A stretch of 6,269 nt of DNA. It comes from Burkholderiales bacterium. Its GTDB lineage: Bacteria; Pseudomonadota; Gammaproteobacteria; Burkholderiales; SG8-39. Shown piece by piece: positions 5,429 through 6,269 of this stretch. Numbering within the stretch: the stretch's first letter is position 1; each line of letters opens with the position of its first letter. A program made the position numbers and the translations under genes. The notes beneath the pieces were generated by a model that worked only from the letters and a program-made list of their open reading frames with translations, was not told the DNA's origin and ran no database searches. Location of the stretch: NCBI GenBank assembly GCA_919902965.1, contig CAKKSJ010000043.1, positions 1 to 6,269 of the forward strand, written 5' to 3'.

Positions 5429-6269
5429 TGGGACCACTCGCTGAACATATCAGCAGGCTCTACGGCCGCAAGGGCTGGATTGCGCTCGGCGTGTGTGCGC
5501 TGATCCTGTTCGCGCTATTTCCGCTCGCCAACCTGGTCCTGCCCAAGGGCAGTCTGTTCCATGTATCGGATTACAGCGTCGCGCTGATCGGAAAAATCAT
5601 GTGCTACGCCATCGTCGCCGTGGCCATGGACCTGATCTGGGGCTATACCGGCATACTTTCCCTCGGCCACGGATTGTTCTTCGCGCTGGGCGGCTACGCC
5701 ATGGGCATGTACCTGATGCGCATGATCGGCCGCGAAGGACAATACCAGAGCGAGCTGCCGGACTTCATGGTGTTCCTGAACTGGAAGGCCTACCCCTGGT
5801 ACTGGAGCTACACCGAGCATTTCTGGTACGCGGCGCTGCTGGTGGTGCTGGTGCCCGGGCTGCTCGCCTTCGTGTTCGGCTTTTTCGCCTTCCGCTCGCG
5901 CATCAAGGGCGTGTACTTTTCCATCATCACCCAGGCGCTCACCTTCGCCTTCATGCTGCTGTTCTTCCGCAACGACACCGGCTTCGGCGGCAACAACGGC
6001 TTCACCGACTTCAAGCGCATCCTCGGCTTTCACATCGCCACCTCGGAGACGCGCATGGCGCTGTTCATGGCGACCGGCGCCATGCTCATTCTCACCCTGC
6101 TGTTCGCGCGCGGCATCGTCACCTCCAAGTTCGGCCGGGTGCTGACGGCGATCCGCGATGCCGAATCGCGCGTAATGTTCTCCGGCTACAACCCGGTGCA
6201 CTACAAGCTATTCATCTGGACGGTGTCGGCGGTGATCTGCGGCATCGCCGGCGCGCTCTACGTGCCGCA
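5425..6269 (+). CDS. urtC: urea ABC transporter, permease subunit UrtC (C-terminus beyond the window)
   Basis: The frame is open from the ATG at 5425 to the window end and gives 281 residues of what should be a protein of roughly 350-400. It is the LivM-like partner of UrtB in the inner membrane. A first hydrophobic helix spans about 18-39. The conserved core DLIWGYTGILSLGHGLFFAL (69-88) contains the SLGHG motif typical of LivM/UrtC permeases. An aromatic loop, LNWKAYPWYWSYTEHFWY (118-135), is typical of UrtC. Then come FRSRIKGVYFSIITQALTF (156-174), NDTGFGGNNGFTDF (183-196) and the ATPase-contact loop SKFGRVLTAIRDAESRV (234-250). The start overlaps the urtB stop as ATGA, so translation is probably coupled. 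A second ATG follows directly at 5428. No separate promoter is visible. urtD and urtE, the ATPases, are expected next but lie outside the window. Confidence 0.95.
   Translation, partial: MMGPLAEHISRLYGRKGWIALGVCALILFALFPLANLVLPKGSLFHVSDYSVALIGKIMCYAIVAVAMDLIWGYTGILSLGHGLFFALGGYAMGMYLMRMIGREGQYQSELPDFMVFLNWKAYPWYWSYTEHFWYAALLVVLVPGLLAFVFGFFAFRSRIKGVYFSIITQALTFAFMLLFFRNDTGFGGNNGFTDFKRILGFHIATSETRMALFMATGAMLILTLLFARGIVTSKFGRVLTAIRDAESRVMFSGYNPVHYKLFIWTVSAVICGIAGALYVP

Noticed and set aside
3740..5437. A 565-residue open frame on the minus strand opposite urtB
   Set aside because: It is the antisense shadow of a GC-rich coding region. The translation is rich in His, Gln, Arg and Ala with no family resemblance, while the plus strand encodes a clear UrtB.
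5515..6201. A 228-residue open frame on the minus strand opposite urtC
   Set aside because: Low-complexity His/Glu/Gln/Ala composition typical of antisense reading. The plus strand encodes conserved UrtC motifs.

Overview
The window is GC-rich proteobacterial chromosomal DNA. Strong codon bias, a proteobacterial-type pyruvate kinase and a UrtB with a long secreted N-terminal extension fit a beta-proteobacterium (Burkholderiales, Nitrosomonadales or Rhodocyclales type). This placement is inferred from protein style, not from a marker gene. There are two divergent gene blocks separated by a regulatory region of about 420 bp.

Left block, minus strand (positions 1-2062). Reading leftwards, it holds a small uncharacterised lipoprotein (2062-1712), then pyruvate kinase (1615-176), then the start of a ChrR-like cupin protein (170 to beyond position 1). 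Pyruvate kinase and the cupin gene abut or overlap by 4 bp and probably form one transcript.

Central regulatory region (2063-2481). No convincing gene lies here. It has the layout of a nitrogen-controlled sigma-54 promoter reading right into urtA. There is a near-perfect -24/-12 element (2380-2396), and two NtrC-like sites (2225-2241 and 2256-2272) whose centres are 31 bp, about three helical turns, apart and lie about 174 and 143 bp upstream of the predicted start. A weak IHF-like site lies between. The leader then carries a two-tier hairpin (2422-2458) and a strong ribosome binding site.

Right block, plus strand (2482-6269). This is the start of a urea ABC-transport operon: urtA (periplasmic binding protein with a Tat-like signal), urtB (permease) and urtC (second permease, cut by the window end). 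A perfect 10-bp hairpin followed by four Ts sits in the 58-bp urtA-urtB gap and probably lets the binding protein be made in excess of the membrane subunits. urtB and urtC overlap by ATGA. The ATPase genes urtD and urtE, and possibly urease genes, are expected beyond the right edge but are not visible.

Working together, NtrC under nitrogen limitation would switch on high-affinity urea uptake. I see no undescribed system here. The most informative content is the regulatory wiring of the urt operon, which is predicted from sequence only.
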